DNA from: Crossiella sp. CA-258035
GTDB taxonomy: Bacteria; Actinomycetota; Actinomycetes; Mycobacteriales; Pseudonocardiaceae
DNA length: 64,000 nt
Assembly (NCBI RefSeq): GCF_030064675.1
Contig: NZ_CP116413.1
Location: 6,976,001-7,040,000, forward strand
Direction of reading: 5' to 3'
Shown: in pieces, positions 49,607 through 58,460 of the stretch
Layout of the letters: each line of letters begins with the position of its first letter
Numbering within the stretch: the stretch's first letter is position 1
Made by a program: the position numbers and the translations under genes
Notes under the pieces: model-generated
Seen by the model: only the letters and a program-made list of their open reading frames with translations
Told to the model about the DNA's origin: nothing
The model's database searches: none

Positions 49607-50710
49607 ATGCGCGAACTGATCGCCCCACTGCTCGCCTGGTACCGCGAGGGAAACCCGTTCGCGCTGGCGACGGTGGTGCGGACCTGGCACTCGGCGCCGC
49701 GGCAGCCGGGCGCGGCGATGGCGGTGTCCGCGGCGGGCGAGGCGCTGGGCAGCGTGTCCGGCGGCTGCGTGGAGGGCGCGGTGTACGAGCTGGCCCAGCA
49801 GGTGCTGCGGACCGGCGTGCCGGAGCTGGCCACCTACGGGGTGAGCGATGACGACGCGTTCGCGGTCGGCCTGACCTGCGGCGGCACCCTCCAGGTCTTC
49901 GTGCAGCCGGTAACGCCCGAGCACTTCCCGGAGTTCCCGGCCATCGGCGAGTCCATCCGGTCGAGCGAACCGGTCGCGGTGGCCACCCTGCTCGACGGCG
50001 CGGCCAACCCGGGCGCGCACCTGCTGGTGACCCCGGCGGAGACCGGCGGCGCGCTGGGTTCGGCCCGGCTGAACGAGGCGGTCCGGGACCACGCCAGGGG
50101 CATGCTCGCCTTGGGCAGCACCGGTTTCCTGCACATCGGCGCGGACGGCGAGCAGCGCGGCGACGAGCTGTCGATCTTCGTGGAGTCCTTCGCGCCGCCG
50201 CCCCGGATGCTGGTCTTCGGCGCCATCGACTTCGCCGGCGCGGTGGCCCGCATCGGCAAGTTCCTCGGCTACCACGTGACCGTCTGCGACGCCCGCCCGG
50301 TCTTCGCCACCGCGCGGCGCTTCCCCGAGGCCGACGAGCTGGTGGTGATGTGGCCGCACCAGTACCTGGCCCGGACCGAGGTGGACGAGCGCACGGTGAT
50401 CTGCGTGCTCACCCACGACCCCAAGTTCGACGTGCCGCTGCTGGAGCTGGCGCTGCGCACCAAGGCCGCCTACATCGGCGCGATGGGCAGCCGCCGCACC
50501 CACCAGGACCGGCTGAACCGGTTGCGGGAGCTGGGTTTGACCGAACCGGAGCTGGCCAGGCTGTCCTCCCCGATCGGGCTGGACCTGGGCGCGCGCACGC
50601 CGGAGGAGACGGCGGTGTCCATCGCGGCCGAGATCGTGTCGCTGAACTGGGGCGGATCGGGCCGCCGCCTGGCTGAGACGGACAACCCGATCCACCACCC
50701 GCGCGGCTGA
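49607..50710 (+). CDS. XdhC/CoxI family protein (molybdenum hydroxylase maturation factor)
   Basis: 367 aa. N-terminal XdhC_CoxI domain (ALATVVRTWHSAPRQPGAAM, GSVSGGCVEGAVYE) and C-terminal Rossmann XdhC domain (MLVFGAIDFAGAVARIGKFL, YIGAMGSRRTHQDR). XdhC inserts or sulfurates the molybdenum cofactor in xanthine dehydrogenase or CO dehydrogenase. No molybdoenzyme gene is adjacent. ATG 49607 is preceded at 7 bases by CACAAT, a -10-like box, so the message may be leaderless. Convergent with the aldo/keto reductase (4-bp gap). Confidence 0.93.
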   Translation: MRELIAPLLAWYREGNPFALATVVRTWHSAPRQPGAAMAVSAAGEALGSVSGGCVEGAVYELAQQVLRTGVPELATYGVSDDDAFAVGLTCGGTLQVFVQPVTPEHFPEFPAIGESIRSSEPVAVATLLDGAANPGAHLLVTPAETGGALGSARLNEAVRDHARGMLALGSTGFLHIGADGEQRGDELSIFVESFAPPPRMLVFGAIDFAGAVARIGKFLGYHVTVCDARPVFATARRFPEADELVVMWPHQYLARTEVDERTVICVLTHDPKFDVPLLELALRTKAAYIGAMGSRRTHQDRLNRLRELGLTEPELARLSSPIGLDLGARTPEETAVSIAAEIVSLNWGGSGRRLAETDNPIHHPRG

Positions 50711-50714
50711 GCGC

Positions 50715-51572
50715 TCAGTCCCGGATCGCGTCCAGCGCCGCGAACTGCTTGTCGCTGAGCTCGACCGTGGCCGCGCCCAGGTTGTCCTCCAGGTGCGAGA
50801 CCGTCTTGGTGCCGGGGATCGGCAGCATCACCGGCGACCGCTTGAGCAGCCAGGCCAGCGCGACCTGCGCCGGGGTCGCGCCGAGCTCCGCGGCCACCGC
50901 GGCGACCGGGCTGTCCGGCTTGGTCAGGTCGCCGGTGGCGATCGGGAACCACGGGATGAAGGCGATGTTCTCCTTCGCCGCGTGGTCGAGCAGTTCCTCG
51001 CTGCCCCGGTCGATGAGGTTGTACCGGTTCTGCACGCTGACGATCGGCGTGATCTGCCGCGCCTGCTCCAGCTCGGCCACGCTCACCTCGGACAGCCCGA
51101 TGTGCTTGACCTTGCCCGCCTCCCGCAGCTCCACGAACGCGCCCAGCTGGTCGGCCAGCGGCACGGCCGGGTCGATGCGGTGCAGCTGGATCAGGTCGAT
51201 GTGGTCCAGCCGCAGGTGCCGCAGGCTCAGCTCGACCTGCTGGGTCAGGTACTCGGGACGGCCGCACTCAGTCCACTGACCAGGCCCCTGGCGGGTGAAC
51301 CCGGCCTTCGTGGCAATCACCAGGTCGTCGCGGTACGGGTGCAGGGCCTCCGCGATCAGCAGTTCGCTGACCAGCGGGCCGTAGGAGTCGGCGGTGTCGA
51401 TGAAGGTGACGCCCAGTTCGACCGCCCGGCGCAGCACGGCCAGCGCGCCTGCCCGGTCCGCCGGCCAGTCCCACACGCCGGGGCCGGTGATCTGCATGGC
51501 GCCGTAGCCGAGCCTGCCGATCGGCAGGTCGCCGCCCAGGTCGAACCGGCCGCCGAGGAAGTTCTCTGTCAC
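50715..51572 (-). CDS. Aldo/keto reductase
   Basis: 285 aa, (beta/alpha)8 NADPH oxidoreductase. Catalytic tetrad visible: Asp and Tyr in [10 protein letters not shown], Lys in VIATKAGF, His in IQLHRIDP. Cofactor loop [13 protein letters not shown]. The substrate is unknown. GTG 51572 with GGGAG upstream starts the conserved protein; the frame continues open but unconserved. Separated from the upstream GH92 gene by a hairpin. Confidence 0.93.
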   Translation of the reverse strand: MTENFLGGRFDLGGDLPIGRLGYGAMQITGPGVWDWPADRAGALAVLRRAVELGVTFIDTADSYGPLVSELLIAEALHPYRDDLVIATKAGFTRQGPGQWTECGRPEYLTQQVELSLRHLRLDHIDLIQLHRIDPAVPLADQLGAFVELREAGKVKHIGLSEVSVAELEQARQITPIVSVQNRYNLIDRGSEELLDHAAKENIAFIPWFPIATGDLTKPDSPVAAVAAELGATPAQVALAWLLKRSPVMLPIPGTKTVSHLEDNLGAATVELSDKQFAALDAIRD

Positions 51573-51632
51573 TGCTGCGATCTCCCGCTGTTGGTTGGAC
51601 TCGTATCCGGTGGTCACCGCCAACCAACGCCG

Positions 51633-51663
51633 GCGGGCGGGTGTCTGTTCCACCTCCGCCCGC
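51633..51663 (-). terminator. Hairpin terminator after GH92
   Basis: GCGGGCGG (51633-51640) pairs with CCGCCCGC (51656-51663), 15-base loop, starting 8 bp beyond the GH92 stop on the minus strand. Confidence 0.55.
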
Positions 51664-51670
51664 TTTTCCG

Positions 51671-53968
51671 CTATCCGGGTACCGCCTCGCCGCGCCGCAC
51701 GTGCAGGCTCCTGGGCAATCCGCCGACCTTCCAGTCCCGGTGCGCCCGGCCGTTCACGGTCACCGCCAGGGTGTACGGCCCAGCGCCGCTGGTGTCGATC
51801 AAGCTCGGCGTCCGCCCATCGGGTGAGATGAGCGCGCGCGGGAACAACGGGGTGGCCAGCAGGAGTTCCGCGCTGCCCGGGGTGCGCGGGAACAGGCCGA
51901 GCGCGCCGAAGACGTACCAGGCGGACATGGTGCCGAGGTCGTCGTTGCCGGGCAGCCCGGCCGGGCCGGTGCGGTAGACGGTGTCCATCAGCCGACGCAC
52001 GGTCTCCTGGGTCTTCCAGGGCTGACCGAGCTCGTTGTACAGCCAGGGCGCGTGGATGCCGGGTTCGTTGGCCGGGTCGTAGCGCAGCGGCCCACCCCCG
52101 CCGAGGAAGAACTCGTCCAGCCGCCGGACCGCGTTCTCCTTGCCGCCCATGGCTTCGGCCAGCCCGCTGACGTCCTGCGGCACCATCCACACATAGGTCG
52201 CGGCACTGCCCTGCGCGAACCCCTGCTGACTCGCCGGGTCGAACGGGGTGAGCCAGGAACCGTCCAGCTTGCGCGCCTGGATGTACCCGGTGGCGGGGTT
52301 GAACACGTTGCGCCAGTAGGTCCCCCGCTGCCGCAACTCAGCGGTTTCCTTGCCCAGCCCCAGTTCCGCCGCCCACCGGCCCAGCGCGTCATCAGCGACC
52401 GATGCCTCCAGGGTCTCCGCCGCGCCACCCCAGCAGTGGCAGACGTCGTGCGCGCTGTACCGGGACTGGAGGTACTGACCCAGGTTCGGCCGCTGCCCGA
52501 CGCACTGCCCAGGACAACCCGCGTCCAGCAGCCCTTCCGGCCGGGGCACGGTGGCCTGCCGGTACAGCGAGGCAAACGCGCCCGCGACGTCGAAGTCGCG
52601 CACCCCCATGGCGTGGAAGGTGGCCAGGGTGGCCGCGGACGGGTCGCCGGTCATCACGTGGGTGGCGCCGTTGACGTGCACCCAGCGGTCCCAGACCCCG
52701 TCGTTCTGCCGCGCGTAGTTGAGCAGCGACTGCGCGAAGTCCCTGGCCAGCCCCGGTTTCAGCAACGCCAGCAGCTGGATCTGCGCCCGGTACTGGTCCC
52801 ACCCGGAGAAGTTCCCGTACTGCGCGCCCTGCCCCGCCCCGACCCGGTGCACCCGCCGGTCCATGCCGAGATAGCGACCGTCCACATCGGACACGAGGTT
52901 GGGCTGCTGCAAGGCGTGGTACAGCGCGGTGTAGAACACGGTCCGCTGGTCGGCACTGCCACCCGCGACCCGAACTCGCCGAAGCTCCCGGTCCCAGGCC
53001 CGGAACCCGTCCCGCGCCACCCGCGCCACGGTGTCCGAACGCCGGATCTCCTGCCGCAGGTTCCCCTCCGCGCCAACAATGTCCACATAGGACATACCGA
53101 TCCGCATCCGCACCGCACTCCCTGGCGCGAAGCTGACGTACCCACCGGAGCCGCGCCCGGCCCGCTCCGCACCGGTGGCATAACCCTCCCCACCGCTGAC
53201 GCTGGTCCCGCCGGGCGTGAGCGTCCCGTCCCGCCACACCCCGGTGCCGGTCACCGGCTGGTCGAACTCGGCGGTGAAGTGCAGCCGGTAGTAGCTCTTG
53301 CGGTTGTGCACCCCGCCGTTGGCCCGCCGCCCGCAGAACGCCCCGGTCAGCACCGACCCGGTGACCCGCCGCCCGGTCGGATCGATCCGGATGTCGGCGT
53401 CCTCGCTGCCGTTGAGCGAGTTGGAGGTGCGGAACAACAGGTTCGCGGCCTTCCCGGCCGGAAAGCCGAACTCGGCGATCCCGGCCCGCTCGGTCACCGC
53501 GAGATCAACCCGAGCCCCGGAAGCCAGCCCCACCGAGTACCGGCCCGGCCGCGCGAGCTCGTCCTCATGCGAGAAGTCACTGGCGTACACGGCATCCGTG
53601 ACATCCGCACTCGGCGAGCTGAGCACCTCCCCCACGTGCGGCATGATCGGCACATCCCCCGCCGCGCCAGGGTTGCACCCGGCCCCGTTGACGTGGGTCA
53701 GCGAGAACCCCCGCACCCGGGTGACGTCGTAGGAGTACCCGTTCGCCGCCCCGGTCCCGGTCTGGTCGCCACGCGTGCTGGTCGGACTCCACGCGATCAT
53801 CCCGAACGGCCGCTGCGCGCCGGGGAAGGTGTTCCCCTCCCGCGCCGACCCGATCAGTGGATCAACGAACCCCGCGGGCTCACTCACCCACTGCTCCCGG
53901 GCCTCGGCCACACCCCCGGCCACCAGAACCCCAACCAGCCCAACCCCAACCACCCGCCACCACAACAC
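51671..53968 (-). CDS. Secreted GH92 alpha-mannosidase (shorter form)
   Basis: 765 aa. Signal peptide ([18 protein letters not shown]), GH92 N domain ([20 protein letters not shown]) and catalytic domain with [20 protein letters not shown]. Lacks the C-terminal accessory modules of the GH92 at 12158-15445 and is only distantly similar, so the two probably cut different alpha-mannosides. The start codon region is near the repeat-rich intergenic zone at 54001-54339. No LacI-type operator was seen upstream. Confidence 0.93.
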   Translation of the reverse strand: MLWWRVVGVGLVGVLVAGGVAEAREQWVSEPAGFVDPLIGSAREGNTFPGAQRPFGMIAWSPTSTRGDQTGTGAANGYSYDVTRVRGFSLTHVNGAGCNPGAAGDVPIMPHVGEVLSSPSADVTDAVYASDFSHEDELARPGRYSVGLASGARVDLAVTERAGIAEFGFPAGKAANLLFRTSNSLNGSEDADIRIDPTGRRVTGSVLTGAFCGRRANGGVHNRKSYYRLHFTAEFDQPVTGTGVWRDGTLTPGGTSVSGGEGYATGAERAGRGSGGYVSFAPGSAVRMRIGMSYVDIVGAEGNLRQEIRRSDTVARVARDGFRAWDRELRRVRVAGGSADQRTVFYTALYHALQQPNLVSDVDGRYLGMDRRVHRVGAGQGAQYGNFSGWDQYRAQIQLLALLKPGLARDFAQSLLNYARQNDGVWDRWVHVNGATHVMTGDPSAATLATFHAMGVRDFDVAGAFASLYRQATVPRPEGLLDAGCPGQCVGQRPNLGQYLQSRYSAHDVCHCWGGAAETLEASVADDALGRWAAELGLGKETAELRQRGTYWRNVFNPATGYIQARKLDGSWLTPFDPASQQGFAQGSAATYVWMVPQDVSGLAEAMGGKENAVRRLDEFFLGGGGPLRYDPANEPGIHAPWLYNELGQPWKTQETVRRLMDTVYRTGPAGLPGNDDLGTMSAWYVFGALGLFPRTPGSAELLLATPLFPRALISPDGRTPSLIDTSGAGPYTLAVTVNGRAHRDWKVGGLPRSLHVRRGEAVPG

Positions 53969-54000
53969 CCCGCGACCCTGACACGCCCCAGGCGATCAGC

Positions 54001-54339
54001 CGCCGAACCTGTCCGAATTCGGCCAACCCGAGCGACAAAGCGGCCAACACAGCGACAACAACGGCCAACACGCGGGTGGCTCGGTCACCGAGCCCGCTGA
54101 GACGGATGGCGCGCGGCCCGGCAACCAGCCCTGCAGACGGGCGAGGGATGTGCGGGCCAGGCGAGCCGCGTCCGGCCAGACGGCCAGACGGCCAGCTTGC
54201 GGGACGGGTGAGCGGTGGCCGGGCGGAGCGGCGTGTTCGCGAAATCGGCCAACACATCGCGAACGCGGGCTCGGCGAAACCCGGCGATAGACTGGATGCC
54301 GGGGGGCCGAGGGCCGTCCTTGAGCCTGCTGGGGGCGAC
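54001..54339. repeat. TGTTGGCCG element C and flanking hairpin in a divergent intergenic region
   Basis: CGGCCAACC/A copies at about 54020, 54041 and 54062 in one orientation with about 21-bp spacing. A further CGGCCAACA at about 54247 lies in the loop of a hairpin whose perfect arms are GTTCGCGA (54235-54242) and TCGCGAAC (54257-54264). There are also GGCCAGACGGCCAGACGG runs near 54175. No gene was recognised here. Confidence 0.7.
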
Positions 54340-54717
54340 GTGGTGGCGGATGTGGCGGTGGCGCGAGTCGGCCGGGCCGCGGGTTTGGGCTGGTCAGTCG
54401 GGGTGGTGGTGAACCTGGCGCTCGGGGTGGCCGCGTACTTCCCGCTGTTGTTCACCCGCATGGTCTTCTCCGCGATCGCCTACCGGCTGGGTGACTTCTC
54501 CGCGTTCCCGGCGCGCGACGGCATCGACATCCCGATCATGATGGCCGGGGTGTGCTGGCTGCTGTTCCTGCCGCTGTGGTTCCTGGCCAACCGGTTCATC
54601 ACCCTCTGGGCCGTGGTGCCGGTGCGGCCGTACTGGCTGGTCGCGGTACTGCTGCCCGGTGTGCTGTTCCTCGCGGACACGGTGTTCGCGCTGCGCCTGT
54701 TCAAGCTGGTGTTCTGA
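54340..54717 (+). CDS. Small polytopic membrane protein
   Basis: About 125 aa with three hydrophobic helices (VGVVVNLALGVAAYFPLLF, MMAGVCWLLFLPLWFLA, WLVAVLLPGVLFLADTVFAL). No known domain. GTG 54340 (or 54343) is behind a G-rich stretch; the frame is open much farther upstream but that part is unconserved-looking Arg/Pro-rich sequence overlapping the repeats. Function unknown. Confidence 0.65.
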   Translation: MVADVAVARVGRAAGLGWSVGVVVNLALGVAAYFPLLFTRMVFSAIAYRLGDFSAFPARDGIDIPIMMAGVCWLLFLPLWFLANRFITLWAVVPVRPYWLVAVLLPGVLFLADTVFALRLFKLVF

Positions 54718-54791
54718 GAAATCAGCCGTTCGCCGCCGGGATCGGCCGATCGGCTGAGCAGCTCGGGCGCCGCCCCGGTCAGGGTGGGCGC

Positions 54792-56213
54792 ATGCAGATC
54801 AAGAAACTGTTCGGCCCCCTGCTGGCCGGGCTGGTGCTGCTCCCGCTGGCGCCCGGGATCGCCACGGCGAGCACCTTGCAGTGGCGGCCCTGCAAGGAGA
54901 TCGCGCACCGCTGGTCGCCCGGCGACGACCGCACCGAGTGCGCGATGGTGACCGTGCCGGTCGACTACGCCAAGCCCGACGGGCGCAGCTTCGGTATCGC
55001 GATCAGCCGGATCAAGGCCAGTGGCCGCCGCGACGGGGTCGTGCTGTTCAACCCGGGCGGTCCCGGCGGATCCGGGATGAACATGCCGAGCTCGGTGCTG
55101 CGGTCGAAGGCCGCCGGCCTCGGCGTGCACCACGACCTCATCGGTTTCGCGCCCCGCGGGGTCGCCTACAGCGAGGCGGTGACCTGCGCGGATGACTGGA
55201 CCCAGCCGGATCCCGCGTTGTCGCCGAAGGAGCGGGCGCGTTTTGTCGCCGAGCGGGACGGCCGCAACCACCAGCGGTGTGTTGCGGCCGATCCCGAGTT
55301 CATGCGCAATCTTTCCACTGCCAACATCGCGCGGGACATGGACCGGATCCGGCTGGCCCTGGGTGAGCGCAAGATCGGCTACTACGGCATCTCCTGGGGC
55401 ACCGCGCTGGGCGCGCAGTACCGCACGCTGTTCGACCAGCACGTGGACAAGATGCTGCTCGACTCGGTGATGGCGCCCACCCTGGACCTGGTCGAGATGG
55501 ACCGCGGTCAGCTGACGGCGCGGGAGAACACCTTCCACGAGTTCGCCGCCTGGATCGCCCGCAACAACGACGTCTACCGCTTCGGCGCGACCGGGCCGCT
55601 GGTCAGCAAGGCGCTGCTGGACCTGCGCGCCCGGCAGACCAGCGAGCTCGACGTCTTCGACGACCTGATCACCTCCGCCCGCCGGGACTGGGCCGAGTCG
55701 GCCCGGCGGCTGGCCGGACTGCGTGACGGCACCCAGCGCGAACTGGTCGCGCCGCCGAGGGAGCAGACCATGCTGGGCTGGGACAGCGAGCAGGTCGGCT
55801 TCAGCCCGTTCCAGCAGACCTCGGTGATGTGCAACGACTCCGCCGGCACCCGCGACTTCGAGGAGATCTGGCGCAGCCGCCAGGAGCTGGTCGCGCAGCT
55901 GCCGGTCTCCGGTGGCTACGGCAAGTACGACGACCGCTGCGTCGGCTGGCCGCTGCCGGCCACGCCGTGGCAGTTCGCCGGCGGCACCAGTCCGCTCCAG
56001 CTGGTCGGGCACTCACACGAGGAGATCACCCCGATCGAGTGGTCTCGTGCGATGCGGGAACGAATCGGCGGCGCCTTGCTCACGGTCGAGGACGACCAGC
56101 ACGGTTCGCTGCTGGACCTGCCGTGCGCGGCCAAGGCCGTCGAGTTCTTCGACACGGGCAAGACCTCCGACGAGTCCTGCGCCGGTGCGCCGATCCCGCC
56201 TGCACGCCGCTGA
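54792..56213 (+). CDS. Secreted alpha/beta hydrolase (S33, tripeptidyl-aminopeptidase-like)
   Basis: 473 aa. Signal peptide (LFGPLLAGLVLLPLAPGIATA). Oxyanion loop LFNPGGPGGSGMNM, nucleophile in IGYYGISWGTALGAQY (Ser), and a C-terminal His in DDQHGSLLDLP. The usual acid motif (D-x-D-P-x-T-P) reads HSHEEITP, so the Asp appears replaced by Glu. Four or more Cys suggest disulfides. Relatives release N-terminal tripeptides or hydrolyse esters outside the cell. ATG 54792. Its TGA abuts the convergent Clp-N gene stop with no gap. Confidence 0.9.
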   Translation: MQIKKLFGPLLAGLVLLPLAPGIATASTLQWRPCKEIAHRWSPGDDRTECAMVTVPVDYAKPDGRSFGIAISRIKASGRRDGVVLFNPGGPGGSGMNMPSSVLRSKAAGLGVHHDLIGFAPRGVAYSEAVTCADDWTQPDPALSPKERARFVAERDGRNHQRCVAADPEFMRNLSTANIARDMDRIRLALGERKIGYYGISWGTALGAQYRTLFDQHVDKMLLDSVMAPTLDLVEMDRGQLTARENTFHEFAAWIARNNDVYRFGATGPLVSKALLDLRARQTSELDVFDDLITSARRDWAESARRLAGLRDGTQRELVAPPREQTMLGWDSEQVGFSPFQQTSVMCNDSAGTRDFEEIWRSRQELVAQLPVSGGYGKYDDRCVGWPLPATPWQFAGGTSPLQLVGHSHEEITPIEWSRAMRERIGGALLTVEDDQHGSLLDLPCAAKAVEFFDTGKTSDESCAGAPIPPARR

Positions 56214-56954
56214 TCAGCCCTGGAGCCGCTTCATGATCTTCTCCAGCTCGGCCACCGTCCACGCCTCGACGGCCTCCGCGGCGATGCCCAGCTCGGCGAG
56301 CGCCCGAGCGCCGGGTGAGTCCTGTTCGGCCAGCACGCCCAGCAGGATGTGCTCGGTGCCGATGTAGTTGTGGCCGAGGCGAAGCGCGGTGCGGCCGGTC
56401 AGTTCGAGCACCTTCACCGCGGCCGGGGTGAACGGGACCTGCACGGTCATCTCCGCCACCGGTTCCGGCAGCAGCGGGGTGACCGCGTCGCGGACCTGGT
56501 CCAGGGTGACGCCCTGGGCCAGGATCGCCTTCGCCGCCAAGCCTTCCGACTGGTCCAGCAGGCCGAGGACCAGGTGTTCCGGGGTGCCCTTGCCGCTGCG
56601 CGCCTCACGGGCCACGTCCTGGGCGGCGACCACCACCTGGCGGGCCCGGTCGGTGAACCGGCTGAACAGGCTGAGGTCCAGGGTCTCGCCGCCTTCCTTG
56701 GGCACGAACCGCTTCTGCGCGGCCTGTTTGGTGACACCCATGCTGCGGCCGATCTCGGTCCAGGACGCGCCGTTGCGGCGGGCCTGGTCGACGAAGTGGC
56801 CGATCAGGTGGTCGGCGAGCTCGCCGAGGCGTTCGCCGAGCACCACGGCGTCCTTCAACTGGTGCAGGGCGTCCTGGTCGGGGTCCTGGTTGCGCAGGAC
56901 CGACATGCGCCGTATGGCGGCGATGAGCTCGTCAAGTCGGGGTGCGTTGTCCAT
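56214..56954 (-). CDS. HTH plus Clp N-terminal-domain protein
   Basis: 246 aa. The N-terminal part is helical with a helix-turn-helix-like segment (RRNGASWTEIGRSMGVTKQA). From about residue 95 there are two Clp-N repeats (RARQVVVAAQDVAREARSGK, TPEHLVLGLL; and GHNYIGTEHILLGVL). No AAA+ ATPase domain follows, so it is not a ClpC unfoldase; it may be a DNA-binding protein that docks ClpC-type substrates or adaptors. The promoter carries two perfect CGTCAAC-N5-GTTGACG palindromes over the -35 and -10, implying tight autoregulation. ATG 56954 is 7 bases after the -10, so the mRNA is probably leaderless. Confidence 0.88.
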   Translation of the reverse strand: MDNAPRLDELIAAIRRMSVLRNQDPDQDALHQLKDAVVLGERLGELADHLIGHFVDQARRNGASWTEIGRSMGVTKQAAQKRFVPKEGGETLDLSLFSRFTDRARQVVVAAQDVAREARSGKGTPEHLVLGLLDQSEGLAAKAILAQGVTLDQVRDAVTPLLPEPVAEMTVQVPFTPAAVKVLELTGRTALRLGHNYIGTEHILLGVLAEQDSPGARALAELGIAAEAVEAWTVAELEKIMKRLQG

Positions 56955-56956
56955 GC

Positions 56957-57004
56957 CGTCAACTCTAGGTTGACGCAGCGAGCGCCGTCAACCTCGGGTT
57001 GACG
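56957..57004 (-). promoter_or_regulatory. Promoter with two identical operators
   Basis: Operators CGTCAACTCTAGGTTGACG (56957-56975) and CGTCAACCTCGGGTTGACG (56986-57004), each with 7-bp arms and 5-bp spacer, centres 29 bp apart. On the minus strand TTGACG (56991-56986) is the -35, and TAGAGT (56967-56962) with an 18-bp spacer is the -10. The second operator's outer arm also supplies TTGACG 36 bp before selC on the plus strand. Confidence 0.75.
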
Positions 57005-57039
57005 TATCTAGCTACTGGCAAGATGGGCTGGTGGCTCAG

Positions 57040-57134
57040 GGAGGCGTATCCGGCCTGGTGACCGGCGCGGTCTTCAACACCGCTGAGCGGCAGCAGCTGT
57101 CGCTGGCGGGTTCGATTCCCGTCCGCCTCCGCCA
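57040..57134 (+). tRNA. selC: tRNA-Sec (anticodon TCA)
   Basis: Acceptor GGAGGCG pairs with CGCCTCC (57124-57130), followed by G and an encoded CCA (57132-57134). Anticodon stem GCGGT/ACCGC encloses CTTCAAC, with TCA at 57074-57076. A long variable arm (about 57084-57104) and T loop TTCGATT are present; total about 95 nt. Reads UGA as selenocysteine with SelA and SelB, encoded immediately downstream. Confidence 0.97.
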
Positions 57135-57146
57135 CCCGGGGCTGCG

Positions 57147-58460
57147 ATGACCGATCCACGCACCGAAGGCGGGTCGGCCGATCCCCGCAGGCACATCCCC
57201 CGCACCGATGCCTTGCTAACTGACCCGCGCCTGGCCGCGATGGCCGCCACCCTCGGCCGCGACACGGTCAAGGCCGCCATCACCCGCGCCCAGAGCCTCG
57301 CCCGCGCCGGCGAGATCGCGCCCGCCGAGGTGGCCGCGCACGCGCTGGCCGCGCTCCCCACTGGTGCGAGCAGCCTGCGCCCGGTGCTCAACGCCACCGG
57401 CGTGCTGGTGCACACCAACCTCGGCCGCGCCCCGCTCTCCCCCGCCGCCGTGGCCGCCATCGCCGCGGCCGCCGGGCCGACCGACGTGGAGTTCGACCTG
57501 GCCACCGGCGCCCGCGCCCGCCGGGGCCGGGACGCGCTGGCCGCGCTCGCCGAGGCGGTGCCCGCGGCCGGTGGCGTGCACGTGGTCAACAACAACGCCG
57601 CCGCGCTGCTGCTGTGCGCGCTGGCCATGGCCGCCGGACGGGAGATCGTGATCAGCCGCGGCGAGCTGGTGGAGATCGGCGACGGCTTCCGCATCCCGGA
57701 CCTGTTGCGCAGCACCGGCGCCCGCCTGCACGAGGTCGGCGCGACGAACCGGGTGCACCTGCGCGACTACGCCGAGGCGGTCGGCCAGGACACCGGTTTC
57801 ATCCTCAAGGTGCACCCGTCCAACTTCCAGGTCACCGGCTTCACCTCCACTGTGGACACCGCCGAGCTGGCCGGCCTCGGGGTGCCGGTGGTGGTGGACA
57901 TCGGTTCCGGTCTGCTGCACCCGCATCCGCTGCTGCCGGAGGAACCGGACGCCACCACGGCGTTGCGCGCAGGCGCGACCCTGGTCACCGCGAGCGGGGA
58001 CAAGCTGCTCGGCGGTCCGCAGGCCGGACTGCTGCTGGGCGAGGCGGAGCTGGTCGAGCGGCTGCGGCGGCATCCGGCGGCCCGCGCGCTGCGGGTGGAC
58101 AAGCTCACCCTGGCCGCGCTGGAGGCGACCCTGCGCGGACCGGAAACCCCGGTGGCGCAAGCACTTTCCGCGGGCCAGGACGAGCTGCTGGCCCGCGCCG
58201 GAGCGCTCGCGGCCGCACTGGTCGGGTCCGGTGTGGACGCGGTGGCGGTCCAGAGCATCGCCGCGGTCGGCGGTGGTGGCGCGCCGGGAGTGCCGCTGCC
58301 GAGTGCCGCGGTCAGCCTGCCCGAGCACTACGCCGCCGCCCTGCGCGCGCTGGCCGTGGTCGGCCGGGTGGAACGGGGACGCTGCCTGCTCGACCTGCGC
58401 GCCGTTGCCCCGCACCAGGACGACCACCTGCGCGCGGCGGTGCTGGCGGTGCCGCGCTGA
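57147..58460 (+). CDS. selA: L-seryl-tRNA(Sec) selenium transferase SelA
   Basis: 437 aa, normal length. PLP enzyme converting Ser-tRNA(Sec) to Sec-tRNA(Sec) using selenophosphate. Conserved NATGVLVHTNLGRAPLS, VNNNAAALLLCALAMAAGRE, and the PLP lysine in TASGDKLLGGPQAG. ATG 57147 lies 12 bases beyond the tRNA. Its stop overlaps the selB ATG by one base. Carries a near-copy of the GTCCACTGTGGAC palindrome (57845). selD is not in the window. Confidence 0.97.
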   Translation: MTDPRTEGGSADPRRHIPRTDALLTDPRLAAMAATLGRDTVKAAITRAQSLARAGEIAPAEVAAHALAALPTGASSLRPVLNATGVLVHTNLGRAPLSPAAVAAIAAAAGPTDVEFDLATGARARRGRDALAALAEAVPAAGGVHVVNNNAAALLLCALAMAAGREIVISRGELVEIGDGFRIPDLLRSTGARLHEVGATNRVHLRDYAEAVGQDTGFILKVHPSNFQVTGFTSTVDTAELAGLGVPVVVDIGSGLLHPHPLLPEEPDATTALRAGATLVTASGDKLLGGPQAGLLLGEAELVERLRRHPAARALRVDKLTLAALEATLRGPETPVAQALSAGQDELLARAGALAAALVGSGVDAVAVQSIAAVGGGGAPGVPLPSAAVSLPEHYAAALRALAVVGRVERGRCLLDLRAVAPHQDDHLRAAVLAVPR

